Shown here in pieces: positions 53,201 through 59,877 of a stretch of DNA of 64,000 nucleotides (positions are counted from its first letter, which is position 1; each line of letters starts with the position of its first letter). The translations under genes were made by a program, and so were the position numbers. The notes under the pieces are model-generated. The model was not told the DNA's origin. It searched no databases and saw only the letters and a program-made list of their open reading frames with translations. The stretch spans positions 248,001 through 312,000 of the forward strand of contig JACKAP010000003.1 of assembly GCA_020635015.1 (NCBI GenBank), read 5' to 3'. This stretch comes from Calditrichia bacterium. GTDB lineage: Bacteria; Calditrichota; Calditrichia; RBG-13-44-9; J075.

Positions 53201-53839
53201 GCCCTGATCGGCAGCACCGATGCGCGGCCTATGACCGGCTTGACGGTGAACCCCCTCAACGGGCAGCTGTGGGGCAGCGCCTTGAACAGCAATATTTACA
53301 CCATCGATAAAACCACCGGCCAGACCACCCTGGTCGGCCCGACCGGCATCAGCGCCACCGCCGGCATCGAGTTTGATGCCGACGGAAAGCTGTTCGGCGT
53401 GGGCACCGTCAGTGGCTCTGCGCCCGGGCTGATCCGGATCGATACCACCAGCGGAACCGCCACGGTGATCGGCCCGGTCGGCAGCGGCGGGATCAATTCC
53501 CTGGGCATCCGCGGCACGGTGGTGACGGGGATCGATGATGGGCTGAGTGAAGCGCTGCCAAAGCATTTTGTGCTGGAGCAGAACTATCCCAACCCCTTCA
53601 ATCCAGCGACCGCCATTCGCTATTCCTTGCCGGTTGCCAGTGAGGTCACATTGACGATTTACAATCTGGTGGGCCAGAAAGTATTCACCCTGGTAAAGGA
53701 AGCGCAACTTGCAGGAGCCCATGAAGCCGTCTGGGAAGGAAAAAACGCAGCAGGCGCTGAAGTCAGCTCCGGCATTTACATCTACCAATTGCGAGCCAGC
53801 GATTTTATTGAGCGTCGCAAGATGCTGCTGATTCGCTGA
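50213..53839 (+). CDS. Exported BNR/sialidase-like multidomain protein with sorting domain
   Basis: A 1208-residue secreted protein. After the signal peptide (to about residue 23), five Asp-box motifs (STDGGLSW near 84, SDDAGVNW near 136, SLDDGVSW near 189, SGDGGATW near 247, SNDGGVSW near 321) form a sialidase-type propeller. Then come an Ig-like module (about 390-485), a beta-rich region (to about 770), an ASH-type module (FLAPGELGFLTEVG ... VTLRGDG, about 780-880), a second propeller (about 885-1100) and the NYPNPFNP sorting domain. The catalytic arginines of true sialidases were not identified, so glycan binding rather than cleavage is possible. Confidence 0.87.
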   Translation: MRNRKFFFTIFLTYLGFISVIAQQPAEADRVDLSTPQEFPPPAGRELILEEMFPIGLSNGDLLMVYRLWPLGGQTNDVLYSARSTDGGLSWEAPQTVHTIANGQHNWIQGLQTQSGRLIIAYYPPFGAGTELQLLHSDDAGVNWSPLVAVATGDGPRDAHLSETGDGRLWLVYHNFDLGDPGDFYYRTSLDDGVSWGNETLLLGGPAFPERTHATIASANTDTLLLFYLSANPNFGIGLGQLLRRISGDGGATWSAALALTPDSLTTFHGITGTSAHRALRQADGTLWIFTDLAPLVFVIDPNFGPLYRWTDPISIYGYSSNDGGVSWNAQPFTRYAGQDLSSHTTLLNDQPFLQFNSSRWKPLINVDAAWYGILGVTVDSNPPPTGRHFLFNATTPSNIETVLKFNAKDESGVADVQGYYRVNNGPLLGPKPLFDDGLHQDGAANDGLWGGFLDIFQLGDKISATCVVTDIDNNSVSMDATDFEVLPYHNIGNIILQMAPNGVQGAGSAGAQLEAGAHWPRENGQDYLQRGSLWVGADVGGEKRVMTGLLDLSGNADWKPTPGSAVTIAAGVSDQDIRMRYDDRIPRLPGTLPIGLSVRQESFQWADSLQNDFIIFRYTVKNNGLNGDVNDVIVALAQDADVTLQTNSRNDQVAYDPERQMLYMYDNQGDPGGYVGLKMLGAGSAPFTVNTAEGSGFNTGEEYYAYLSSGFQAPPVQSGGYWLTLGAQPLDLAAGDSLTFAFGMALGEGLADLQGHADQMDESFKNIGIAAVATMFLAPGELGFLTEVGAETDTGLVTVYNQGVETLTISDMQVSGDAAFQLGALPLPASLGSQESLDITVRFTPPASGEYNATITVTSDDPRRPVQTVTLRGDGFQVIPAEIGSIYAVTGAASSGALLTLDPGNGSGSVVGSSGFPAVLGAAVRPSNGELYGIVDNGALSLLVRIDAASGRAYRVADIPVDNIRDIAFDNADHLYGGVFSNGWLYQIDPSSGAAALIGSTDARPMTGLTVNPLNGQLWGSALNSNIYTIDKTTGQTTLVGPTGISATAGIEFDADGKLFGVGTVSGSAPGLIRIDTTSGTATVIGPVGSGGINSLGIRGTVVTGIDDGLSEALPKHFVLEQNYPNPFNPATAIRYSLPVASEVTLTIYNLVGQKVFTLVKEAQLAGAHEAVWEGKNAAGAEVSSGIYIYQLRASDFIERRKMLLIR

Positions 53840-54044
53840 GTGGACGGCAAATCCTGATCATCATCCGGGCGCATTGTCAACAGAGTGTGCAATGCCCCAT
53901 GTATGGAGTTTTTATGAAAAGAACAGATAACTTTATGCAATAAATTTCGTCTATACCGGACCAAAGGAAAACGCAAGCTATGGGTTATCAAAAATTGGCG
54001 CCGGCAGATATCTTAATACGACCCAATTAATTCGGAAAAAGAAA

Positions 54045-55148
54045 ATGCGACCAATTGTAATTCTGACCGTTTTTCTCCTGACCAGCTTTCTGGCTGCTCA
54101 ACGTAAATACCCGGATCCATACAAATTTGAATTCAAGAAAATTGCCGATGATATCTATCTTGCCTACCGCCCCAACCCCTTAAAGGCTTTGGTAGAAGGG
54201 AATTCGACGATCATCATCAACGACCGGGATGTGGTAGTGTTCGATGCGACCGGCAGTCCCAGGGGGGCCGGCCAGATTGTTGACAAGATTAAAGAACTGA
54301 CCGAAAAACCGGTGCGCTACTTGATTAATTCTCACGGGCATGGCGATCACACCCTGGGCAATCAGGTGTTTGTTAAAGCCTTTCCGGGGTGTGAAATTAT
54401 CGCCCGGGAGGAAACCCGGAAATATATGTCTGCGCCTGAAGGGAGCACCGGCAAGAACAGGGGAATCGCCTATGTCTATGAGTTCCAAACCGAAGCGGGG
54501 ATCGAGAAAAGAATAAAATATTTGCAAGACGAGATTGAGAAGGTTAAGCAGGAAGCCAAGCCGGGGTATCAAGCAATTCTTGACAATCTAACTGAATATC
54601 TGGAGCAAGACCTGGCCTTGAGAAGAAAGGAATACTTATCGGTTGAGGTCACCCCCCCGACCTTCACTTTTGAAAATCAGCTAACCTTACACCGGGGGGA
54701 TCGAGAAATACAACTTCTGTATCTTGGAAAAGGCGATACACCCGGGGATGTATGGCTTTATCTTCCCCGGAAAAAAATGCTTTGTTCACCCGATGCCTTT
54801 GTGCACCCTATCCCCTACGGCTTTTCCCGGAACCCTTTGGAGTGGCTTGAAACCTTGAAGGGGGTCCGAGAAATGGATTTTGATATGATCATCCCCGGCC
54901 ATGGTGAAATTCAGTATGATAAAGCGTATTTGTCTTTGGTAATAGCGCTTTTGGAAACGATCCAGGACCAGGTGAAGGAGGCCGTTCAGAAAGGGATGAG
55001 TCTTGAAGCAACAGAGGCGTTTGTAAAAGTTGATCACCTGCAACATAAATTTACCCAAAACGATCCTGTCAAAACCTATTATTTTGAAGGATATTCTAAA
55101 TCACCCGTCATTCAACGAACCTACAATGAATTAACAAAATCTGAATAA
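54045..55148 (+). CDS. Exported metallo-beta-lactamase-fold hydrolase with an altered metal ligand
   Basis: A 367-residue protein with signal peptide (to Ala-18). The MBL metal motif NSHGHGDHTLGN gives His-97, His-99, Asp-101 and His-102, and the final His-286 is in IIPGHGE. The third histidine, normally in GxxHTxGD, is replaced by Asp-231 (LGKGDTPGDVW), and Asp-250 is present. An about 60-residue helical insertion (about 148-200) lies between motifs. Similar proteins are often described as quinoprotein-relay or class B-like hydrolases. The substitution may change metal content or abolish activity. Substrate unknown. Confidence 0.85.
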   Translation: MRPIVILTVFLLTSFLAAQRKYPDPYKFEFKKIADDIYLAYRPNPLKALVEGNSTIIINDRDVVVFDATGSPRGAGQIVDKIKELTEKPVRYLINSHGHGDHTLGNQVFVKAFPGCEIIAREETRKYMSAPEGSTGKNRGIAYVYEFQTEAGIEKRIKYLQDEIEKVKQEAKPGYQAILDNLTEYLEQDLALRRKEYLSVEVTPPTFTFENQLTLHRGDREIQLLYLGKGDTPGDVWLYLPRKKMLCSPDAFVHPIPYGFSRNPLEWLETLKGVREMDFDMIIPGHGEIQYDKAYLSLVIALLETIQDQVKEAVQKGMSLEATEAFVKVDHLQHKFTQNDPVKTYYFEGYSKSPVIQRTYNELTKSE

Positions 55149-55198
55149 ATTAATGAGGCCGACCATGAACAGATTCTTAATCGACTGATACTTAAAGC

Positions 55199-55380
55199 GC
55201 CCGCGATGCTAAGCGTGTTAGCGCTATTAATCCCCATTCTCGGAAGTTCACAGGTAATTCCGTTCCATTCATCAAGATGGTTGTGTCCGGTCAGCAGGCG
55301 GAGGTCTATATTGAAGACTTGGAAGTTCCCGCATTATTTATTCCCGACTTAAAAAGAAAACCGGAGGCCGGAAATTATTA
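55199..55380 (+). pseudogene. Decayed exported-protein gene (signal peptide plus C-terminal fragment)
   Basis: One frame encodes a signal-peptide-like start, MLSVLALLIPILGSSQ (from 55205). A different frame then encodes FTGNSVPFIKMVVSGQQAEV and EDLEVPALFIPDLKR (to about 55376), which resembles strands of LamG/3-keto-disaccharide-hydrolase-like domains, as I recall that family. A frameshift and a large deletion are needed to join them, and the rest is missing. The parent family is uncertain. Confidence 0.5.
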
Positions 55381-55384
55381 TACC

Positions 55385-55609
55385 TCACGCGATTACAGAT
55401 ACCTTTTCAGCCGGCGACATATGAATTTCCTTCATAATCCAGCGCGGCAGGTAGGCGCCGATCGGCAACAGCGCCAGGCGGATGGGGGCGAACCTTTCCA
55501 CCACCGCTTGAAAATGGGAGCCGAATCCACTATCCCCGGCAAAGTAGACCGTTCCGGCCGAACTTTCGACGATAAAACCCAGCCAAAGCGTTGCATCTGA
55601 ATCGAACAA
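55385..55609 (-). pseudogene. Fragment of an MBL-fold (NAPE-PLD/UlaG-like) hydrolase
   Basis: The frame encodes LWLGFIVESSAGTVYFAGDSG, FGSHFQAVVERFAPIRLALL and PIGAYLPRWIMKEIHMSP. These are the middle strands of N-acyl-phosphatidylethanolamine-hydrolase-like MBL proteins. The N-terminal HxHxDH half and the C-terminus are missing, and no start signal precedes it. It lies tail-to-tail with another decayed gene. Confidence 0.6.
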
Positions 55610-55750
55610 CCCTCCAAATCCTGCGGGATATATTAAATTTCGGTTTCTCCACTATTTTATCCCCTTCCGGACACGGGTATGTACTCCCGCCCGACTGCCG
55701 TCGGAGACACATCAACAAGGCTATAACCGGGCATACAATGTTGATTACAC

Positions 55751-57172
55751 TCAAACCTGAAGCGGCAAGCTTACCCAAAACACACTCCCCTTCCCCACCT
55801 CGCTCTCCACATCAATGATGCCGCTATGCGCCTCCGCGATCAACCGGCAAATGGCCAGCCCCAGCCCGCTGCCGCCGGATTTGCGGGCGCGGTCTTTGTT
55901 GACCCGGTAGAAACGTTGAAAGATATGCGGCAGATCCGCCGCCGGGATGCCCGGGCCGTTATCGCGCACTTCCGCCAGGGCGCGGTTGTTCTCGAGGCGC
56001 AGGGAAATCCAGATCTTCCCACCTTCCGGGGTGTATTTGGCGGCATTGTCGATCAAATTGAAGAAGAGCTGGTAGAGGCGGCTGCGGTCGCCGCGGATGG
56101 TGGCCGGAACCAGTTCTACCACCTGCAACTGCTGAGATTTAGCCTCAGTAAGCATCCGGATATCGGCAGCGACTTCCTGAATCAGCCCGCCTAATTCCAG
56201 GATTTCAAACTCGAAATTCGAATTAATTTGTTCGGTCTGGGAAAGAAACAGCAGGCTGTTGATCAGGCGGCTCAGGCGGGTGATGTTCTCGATGTCTTGT
56301 ACGATCTTCTCCTTGAGCGCATGGGGCACCGCCGGGTTGTCGATCTCGCTCTCCCAATGGCTGCGCAGGATGGAGAGGGGAGTCTTTAACTCGTGGGCGG
56401 CATCCGCCAAAAACTGCTTTTGGGTCCCGAAGGCTTTTTGCAGCCGCTCGAAGAGGTCGTTCAACACCATGGTGAGCTGCCCCAATTCATCGGCCGGATT
56501 TTGAATTTCGATCCGCTCATCCAAATGGCTGTGACTAACCTGCCGGGCCTTGCGGATAATATTGCGTACCGGGGAGAGCGCCTGGCGGGTCAAGAAAAAG
56601 CTGCCCACTCCAATCAACGCCGCTACGATTAACCCACCGACAGCCAGCAGCAGGAACAGGTGCTCCAGCGAATCCTCCACATCGGCCACCGGCAGGGCGA
56701 TAGTGGCCCAGCCGACCCGCTTTTCCCGGTAATAAAGCTGGCGCGATACGCTGCGGAAGCTGACATAGGCCTTATGCTTCAGCTTGCCGTTCAGCCGCAG
56801 GGAAGGGATTTTTTCCGGTGCCAGGTGCACGAAACTGCTGACCCGCTCTCCGTTACGGGCCAGGGGGATATCCAATGCAATTTGTTGGGCCAGCAGCGAA
56901 TAAAACACCGGGGTCTCTGAGGTATCCCGTACCACCAAATAAAACTTTTTCAGGTGCTGGCTTAAATTGACCGGATTGTGCTTCAAACCCTCAAAAATAC
57001 CGGTTTCCGGATCGTAACTTTGCTCGATGCTTTCGATCACGAAATCCAGCTCCTTGTCCAGGGCGGCAAACAGCAGGTGGCGCATCCCCAGGTAGGTGCC
57101 CAGGAGAAACAGCAGCAGAATCAACGAGGTGACGCCGGAATACCACAGCGCCAGGCGCAGCCGGATCTTCAT
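55751..57172 (-). CDS. Membrane sensor histidine kinase
   Basis: A 473-residue kinase with two membrane helices (about 12-30 and 172-195) around a periplasmic sensor of about 140 residues. A HAMP domain follows, then HisKA with phosphorylated His-260 (FLADAAHELKTPLSIL). The HATPase domain has the N-box NLIDNAAKYTPEGG, DNGPGIP and GGSGLGLAI. Its start overlaps the stop of the response regulator as ATGA, so the two form a two-component system. Genes 59 kb onward (htrA, P-type ATPase) suggest an envelope or ion stress signal, but the stimulus is unknown. Confidence 0.96.
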   Translation of the reverse strand: MKIRLRLALWYSGVTSLILLLFLLGTYLGMRHLLFAALDKELDFVIESIEQSYDPETGIFEGLKHNPVNLSQHLKKFYLVVRDTSETPVFYSLLAQQIALDIPLARNGERVSSFVHLAPEKIPSLRLNGKLKHKAYVSFRSVSRQLYYREKRVGWATIALPVADVEDSLEHLFLLLAVGGLIVAALIGVGSFFLTRQALSPVRNIIRKARQVSHSHLDERIEIQNPADELGQLTMVLNDLFERLQKAFGTQKQFLADAAHELKTPLSILRSHWESEIDNPAVPHALKEKIVQDIENITRLSRLINSLLFLSQTEQINSNFEFEILELGGLIQEVAADIRMLTEAKSQQLQVVELVPATIRGDRSRLYQLFFNLIDNAAKYTPEGGKIWISLRLENNRALAEVRDNGPGIPAADLPHIFQRFYRVNKDRARKSGGSGLGLAICRLIAEAHSGIIDVESEVGKGSVFWVSLPLQV

Positions 57173-57849
57173 AGCGTGTCCTTTATGATATATCCCACCC
57201 CGCGCACCGTCTGGATGAGCTGTTTGTCCCGCCCGTCATCCAGTTTTTTGCGCAGGTTCTTGATGTGCACATCCACGAAGTTGGTCATCGTAAACAGGTC
57301 GAAGTTATCCCCCCAAATGTGCTCGGCTATCGACAGCCGTGAGAGTACCCGGTTCTTGTTGTAGAGCAGGAATTCCAGGATGGCGTATTCTTTCGCGGTT
57401 AAATCGATCGCCTTCCCGGCGCGGATGACGGCGTGGGAACTGGTATTCACCTCCAGGTCGCCGACCACCAGAACGGCCGAGGTCGCTTCGCTGGTGCGGC
57501 GCAGCAGCGAGCGCACCCGCGCCAGCAGTTCCGGAAGGGCAAACGGCTTGGTGAGGTAATCGTCGGCCCCGGCATCCAGCCCGGCCACTTTGTCTTCGAC
57601 CCGGTTCTTGGAGGTGAGCAGCAGCACCGGCATGGATAATCCCTCCCGGCGCACTTCCTTGAGGATCTGGATCCCGCTCAGCCCGGGCAACAGGATGTCC
57701 AGGATCAGCAGATCATAGGTTTCGGTAAGCGCCAACTCTACCCCGCTATCGCCGTCGAAAGCGACTTCCACATGATAATTTTCGCTCTCCAAAACCCGCT
57801 TGATTCGCAGTGCCAGCGCTTCCTCGTCTTCGACCACCAGGATTCTCAT
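57169..57849 (-). CDS. OmpR/PhoB-family response regulator
   Basis: A 226-residue regulator: receiver domain with Glu-8/Asp-8-type acidic pair (VVEDEE), phosphorylated Asp-51 (LLILDILLPGLSG), Thr in LLTSKN and Lys in LTKPFA. The winged helix (about 125-222) contains ELTAKEYAIL-like LTAKEYAILEFLL and VDVHIKNLRKKL. Such regulators bind 11-bp-spaced direct repeats; a matching site lies at 59765-59782. It is the first gene of the two-component operon. AGAGGTTACG precedes the ATG. Confidence 0.96.
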   Translation of the reverse strand: MRILVVEDEEALALRIKRVLESENYHVEVAFDGDSGVELALTETYDLLILDILLPGLSGIQILKEVRREGLSMPVLLLTSKNRVEDKVAGLDAGADDYLTKPFALPELLARVRSLLRRTSEATSAVLVVGDLEVNTSSHAVIRAGKAIDLTAKEYAILEFLLYNKNRVLSRLSIAEHIWGDNFDLFTMTNFVDVHIKNLRKKLDDGRDKQLIQTVRGVGYIIKDTL

Positions 57850-57917
57850 GGGACGTAACCTCTTTGGGGGAATTAAATTGATACGAGTTCGATAATCAAT
57901 GAAGATTTTATTATTTG

Positions 57918-58067
57918 TTGATGGGGGGTATGGGATAATGGGTGGATGGGTGGATGGGGAAAAACGGACGGATTATCATACCCTGTAAAGTAGTTACCCA
58001 TACACCCATTAACCCATTAACCCATTAACCCATTAACCCATCCACCCATTATCCCATCCCCCCATAA
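57918..58067. repeat. Inverted repeat of ATGGGTGGATGGG / AACCCATT units with GGGGAAAAACGGAC core
   Basis: The left arm (57918-57959) has TGGGATAATGGGTGGATGGG units. The right arm (57999-58067) is a regular array of ACCCATTA units, with several nearly identical octamers, ending CATCCCCCCA. The core GGGGAAAAACGGAC (57956-57969) is shared with 24017-24030 (inverted) and, over 12 bases, 1560-1571. Confidence 0.9.
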
Positions 58068-58074
58068 AATCCAT

Positions 58075-58106
58075 GCGGGGCCTTCCCGGTCAAGAGAAGG
58101 CCCCGC
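58075..58106 (-). terminator. Hairpin GCGGGGCCTT / AAGGCCCCGC downstream of htrA
   Basis: A perfect 10-bp GC-rich stem (58075-58084 with 58097-58106) lies 24 bp after the htrA stop. The T-run after it on the reverse strand is short (ATGGATTTTATG), so termination may be weak or factor-assisted. Confidence 0.65.
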
Positions 58107-58129
58107 ACTTTGCCTGAGGGCAGGAGGGG

Positions 58130-59665
58130 TTAATTTTCCGGGAGCTCGAAGGCGATGAAGAGACTGTTGCCGCCCCGCTTGATGTAGAAGAGAATATTAT
58201 CGCCGGGTTTTGCCCGCTCCAGTTCTGAATTGAATGTTTTGACGGAGGTGATCGCTTCGCGATTCAGTCTCACCACCACATCACCAACCTGGATACCGGC
58301 CCGGGCAGCGATGCCGTTTGGCGCCACCTCACTGATGATTACGCCCTTCTGGCCGGCGGGAAGCTGGTATTTTTGGAGCAATTCCGGAGTGATGTCGGCC
58401 GCTGTAAGGCCGATCGCCGGATGCGATGCTTCCCCATGCGCCAACTGCTGGGTTTCAGGATTGAGTTCGCCGAGCTTGACCTCGACATCCTTTTCCTTCC
58501 CATTGCGCAGCACCTTAAGGTTTACGGTGCCACCTGGAGAGGTGCCGGCAATCCGGGTGCTCAGTTCCACCGGGTTGTCGATACTCTGCCCGTTCAGGGT
58601 CAGGATCACATCGCCTTCCTTCAGGCCGGCTTTGTGCGCCGGGCTGTTTTCCTGAACCTCGCTGACGATCACGCCTTTGGTAGTTTTCAAATCAAGCGCT
58701 TTGGCGATTTCGGGCGTAATCTGCTGAATATAGACCCCCAGCCAGCCGCGTTCGACCTTCCCTTTTTCCAGAATGTCTGAAGACACTTTCTCCGCCAGGT
58801 TTACCGGAATGGCAAAACCGATCCCCATAAAGCCGCCGGTACGGGTGGCAATCGCCGAGTTGATGCCGATCAGCTCGCCGCGCAAGTTCACCAGCGCCCC
58901 GCCAGAATTGCCGGGGTTGATAGCGGCATCGGTCTGGATGTAATCCTCATACTGACTCAGCCCCACCGCGCTTCGGCCCTTGGCGCTGACAATCCCGCTG
59001 GTCACGGTGTGCTCCAACTGCGGATTCAGCGGCGAGCCGATCGCCAACACCCAGTCGCCGACCCGCATCTGGTCGGAATTGCCGATCTGGATTGGCCGCA
59101 GGTCTTTGGTCTTGATGGTGATGACCGCCAGGTCGGTCTGGGGGTCACGCCCTTTGACCTGTGCTTCGAATTCCCGGCCGTCGATCAGCCGCACCTTGAT
59201 GTTATCGGCGCCGTCTACCACGTGATTGTTGGTCAGGATGATTCCGTCTTTATCAATAATTACCCCGGATCCCAATCCCATCTGTTTCATGTCGCCCTGC
59301 GGACGGGGCGTCTGGAAGAATTTTTGAAAGAAATCGTCGCCAAAGAATTGCCCGAAGGGAGAGTTGCGGAACGGATCGCTGGAATAGGTGGGTGCCTTGA
59401 CATCGGTCTCAGTAAACACCGTCACCACCGACGGATTTACCTGCTGCGCCACCGCGGCGAACGCATCGCTCAACTGCCCGGCGATGTTCAGCGCATTGGG
59501 ATCTACCTTCGCCGGAGCCGCGGCGACATTCTGACTGCTATTGTCCGCCAGCGATTGCGCCCGGCCTTCATGCGTAAACTCAAACCCGGCGGCAATAAAG
59601 AGTCCGATCAGCATGCCGGCCAGGATAAACGTCCATTTGTGCTGAGAAATTTGATTTGGGTTCAT
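58130..59665 (-). CDS. htrA: HtrA/DegP-type periplasmic serine protease
   Basis: A 511-residue periplasmic protease-chaperone. One N-terminal membrane helix (about 11-28) anchors or exports it. The trypsin-like domain carries His-148 (TNNHVV), Asp-178 (TDLAVI) and Ser-254 (NPGNSGGAL). Two PDZ domains follow (about 300-395 and 415-508). It degrades misfolded envelope proteins. ATG 59665 follows GGAGGATTTAATC; the frame also begins five codons upstream. It is divergent from a P-type ATPase gene, and the spacer holds direct repeats suitable for an OmpR-type regulator encoded 2 kb away. Confidence 0.96.
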   Translation of the reverse strand: MNPNQISQHKWTFILAGMLIGLFIAAGFEFTHEGRAQSLADNSSQNVAAAPAKVDPNALNIAGQLSDAFAAVAQQVNPSVVTVFTETDVKAPTYSSDPFRNSPFGQFFGDDFFQKFFQTPRPQGDMKQMGLGSGVIIDKDGIILTNNHVVDGADNIKVRLIDGREFEAQVKGRDPQTDLAVITIKTKDLRPIQIGNSDQMRVGDWVLAIGSPLNPQLEHTVTSGIVSAKGRSAVGLSQYEDYIQTDAAINPGNSGGALVNLRGELIGINSAIATRTGGFMGIGFAIPVNLAEKVSSDILEKGKVERGWLGVYIQQITPEIAKALDLKTTKGVIVSEVQENSPAHKAGLKEGDVILTLNGQSIDNPVELSTRIAGTSPGGTVNLKVLRNGKEKDVEVKLGELNPETQQLAHGEASHPAIGLTAADITPELLQKYQLPAGQKGVIISEVAPNGIAARAGIQVGDVVVRLNREAITSVKTFNSELERAKPGDNILFYIKRGGNSLFIAFELPEN

Positions 59666-59764
59666 GATTAAATCCTCCACTTTTCGTTTTTGCCCTCATC
59701 AGGGTTCCTTTTTATTTTTTTAGCCCGTTTTCACTCTCAAGGCTGATCCATGTTACCGCGTTAA

Positions 59765-59782
59765 CATGAAGGTTTCATGAAG
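59765..59782 (+). promoter_or_regulatory. Direct repeats CATGAAG at 11-bp spacing between htrA and the P-type ATPase
   Basis: CATGAAG occurs at 59765-59771 and 59776-59782, exactly 11 bp apart. A partial dyad CATGTTA-N6-TAACATG (59749-59768) overlaps the first copy, and a third ACATGAAG lies near 59855. OmpR/PhoB regulators bind 11-bp-spaced direct repeats, so the 57169-57849 regulator is a candidate. Confidence 0.5.
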
Positions 59783-59877
59783 CGGATAAAAAAATGATTG
59801 CCGGCGAAACCGCAGCTTCTTCACCTTCCCTTCATCTTGCTTCCTTAGGATAAACATGAAGCCGAACAGGAGACATT

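Noticed and set aside
54045..55148. True class B beta-lactamase
   Set aside because: One histidine ligand is replaced and the helical insertion differs from resistance enzymes; only the fold can be supported.
57999..58050. Telomere-like ACCCATTA array
   Set aside because: The period is eight, the array is internal, and it pairs with an inverted arm; no sign of a linear chromosome end.
45997..58067. CRISPR arrays among the short repeats
   Set aside because: Units are 6-9 bp, directly adjacent and arranged as inverted arms; there are no regular spacers and no cas genes.
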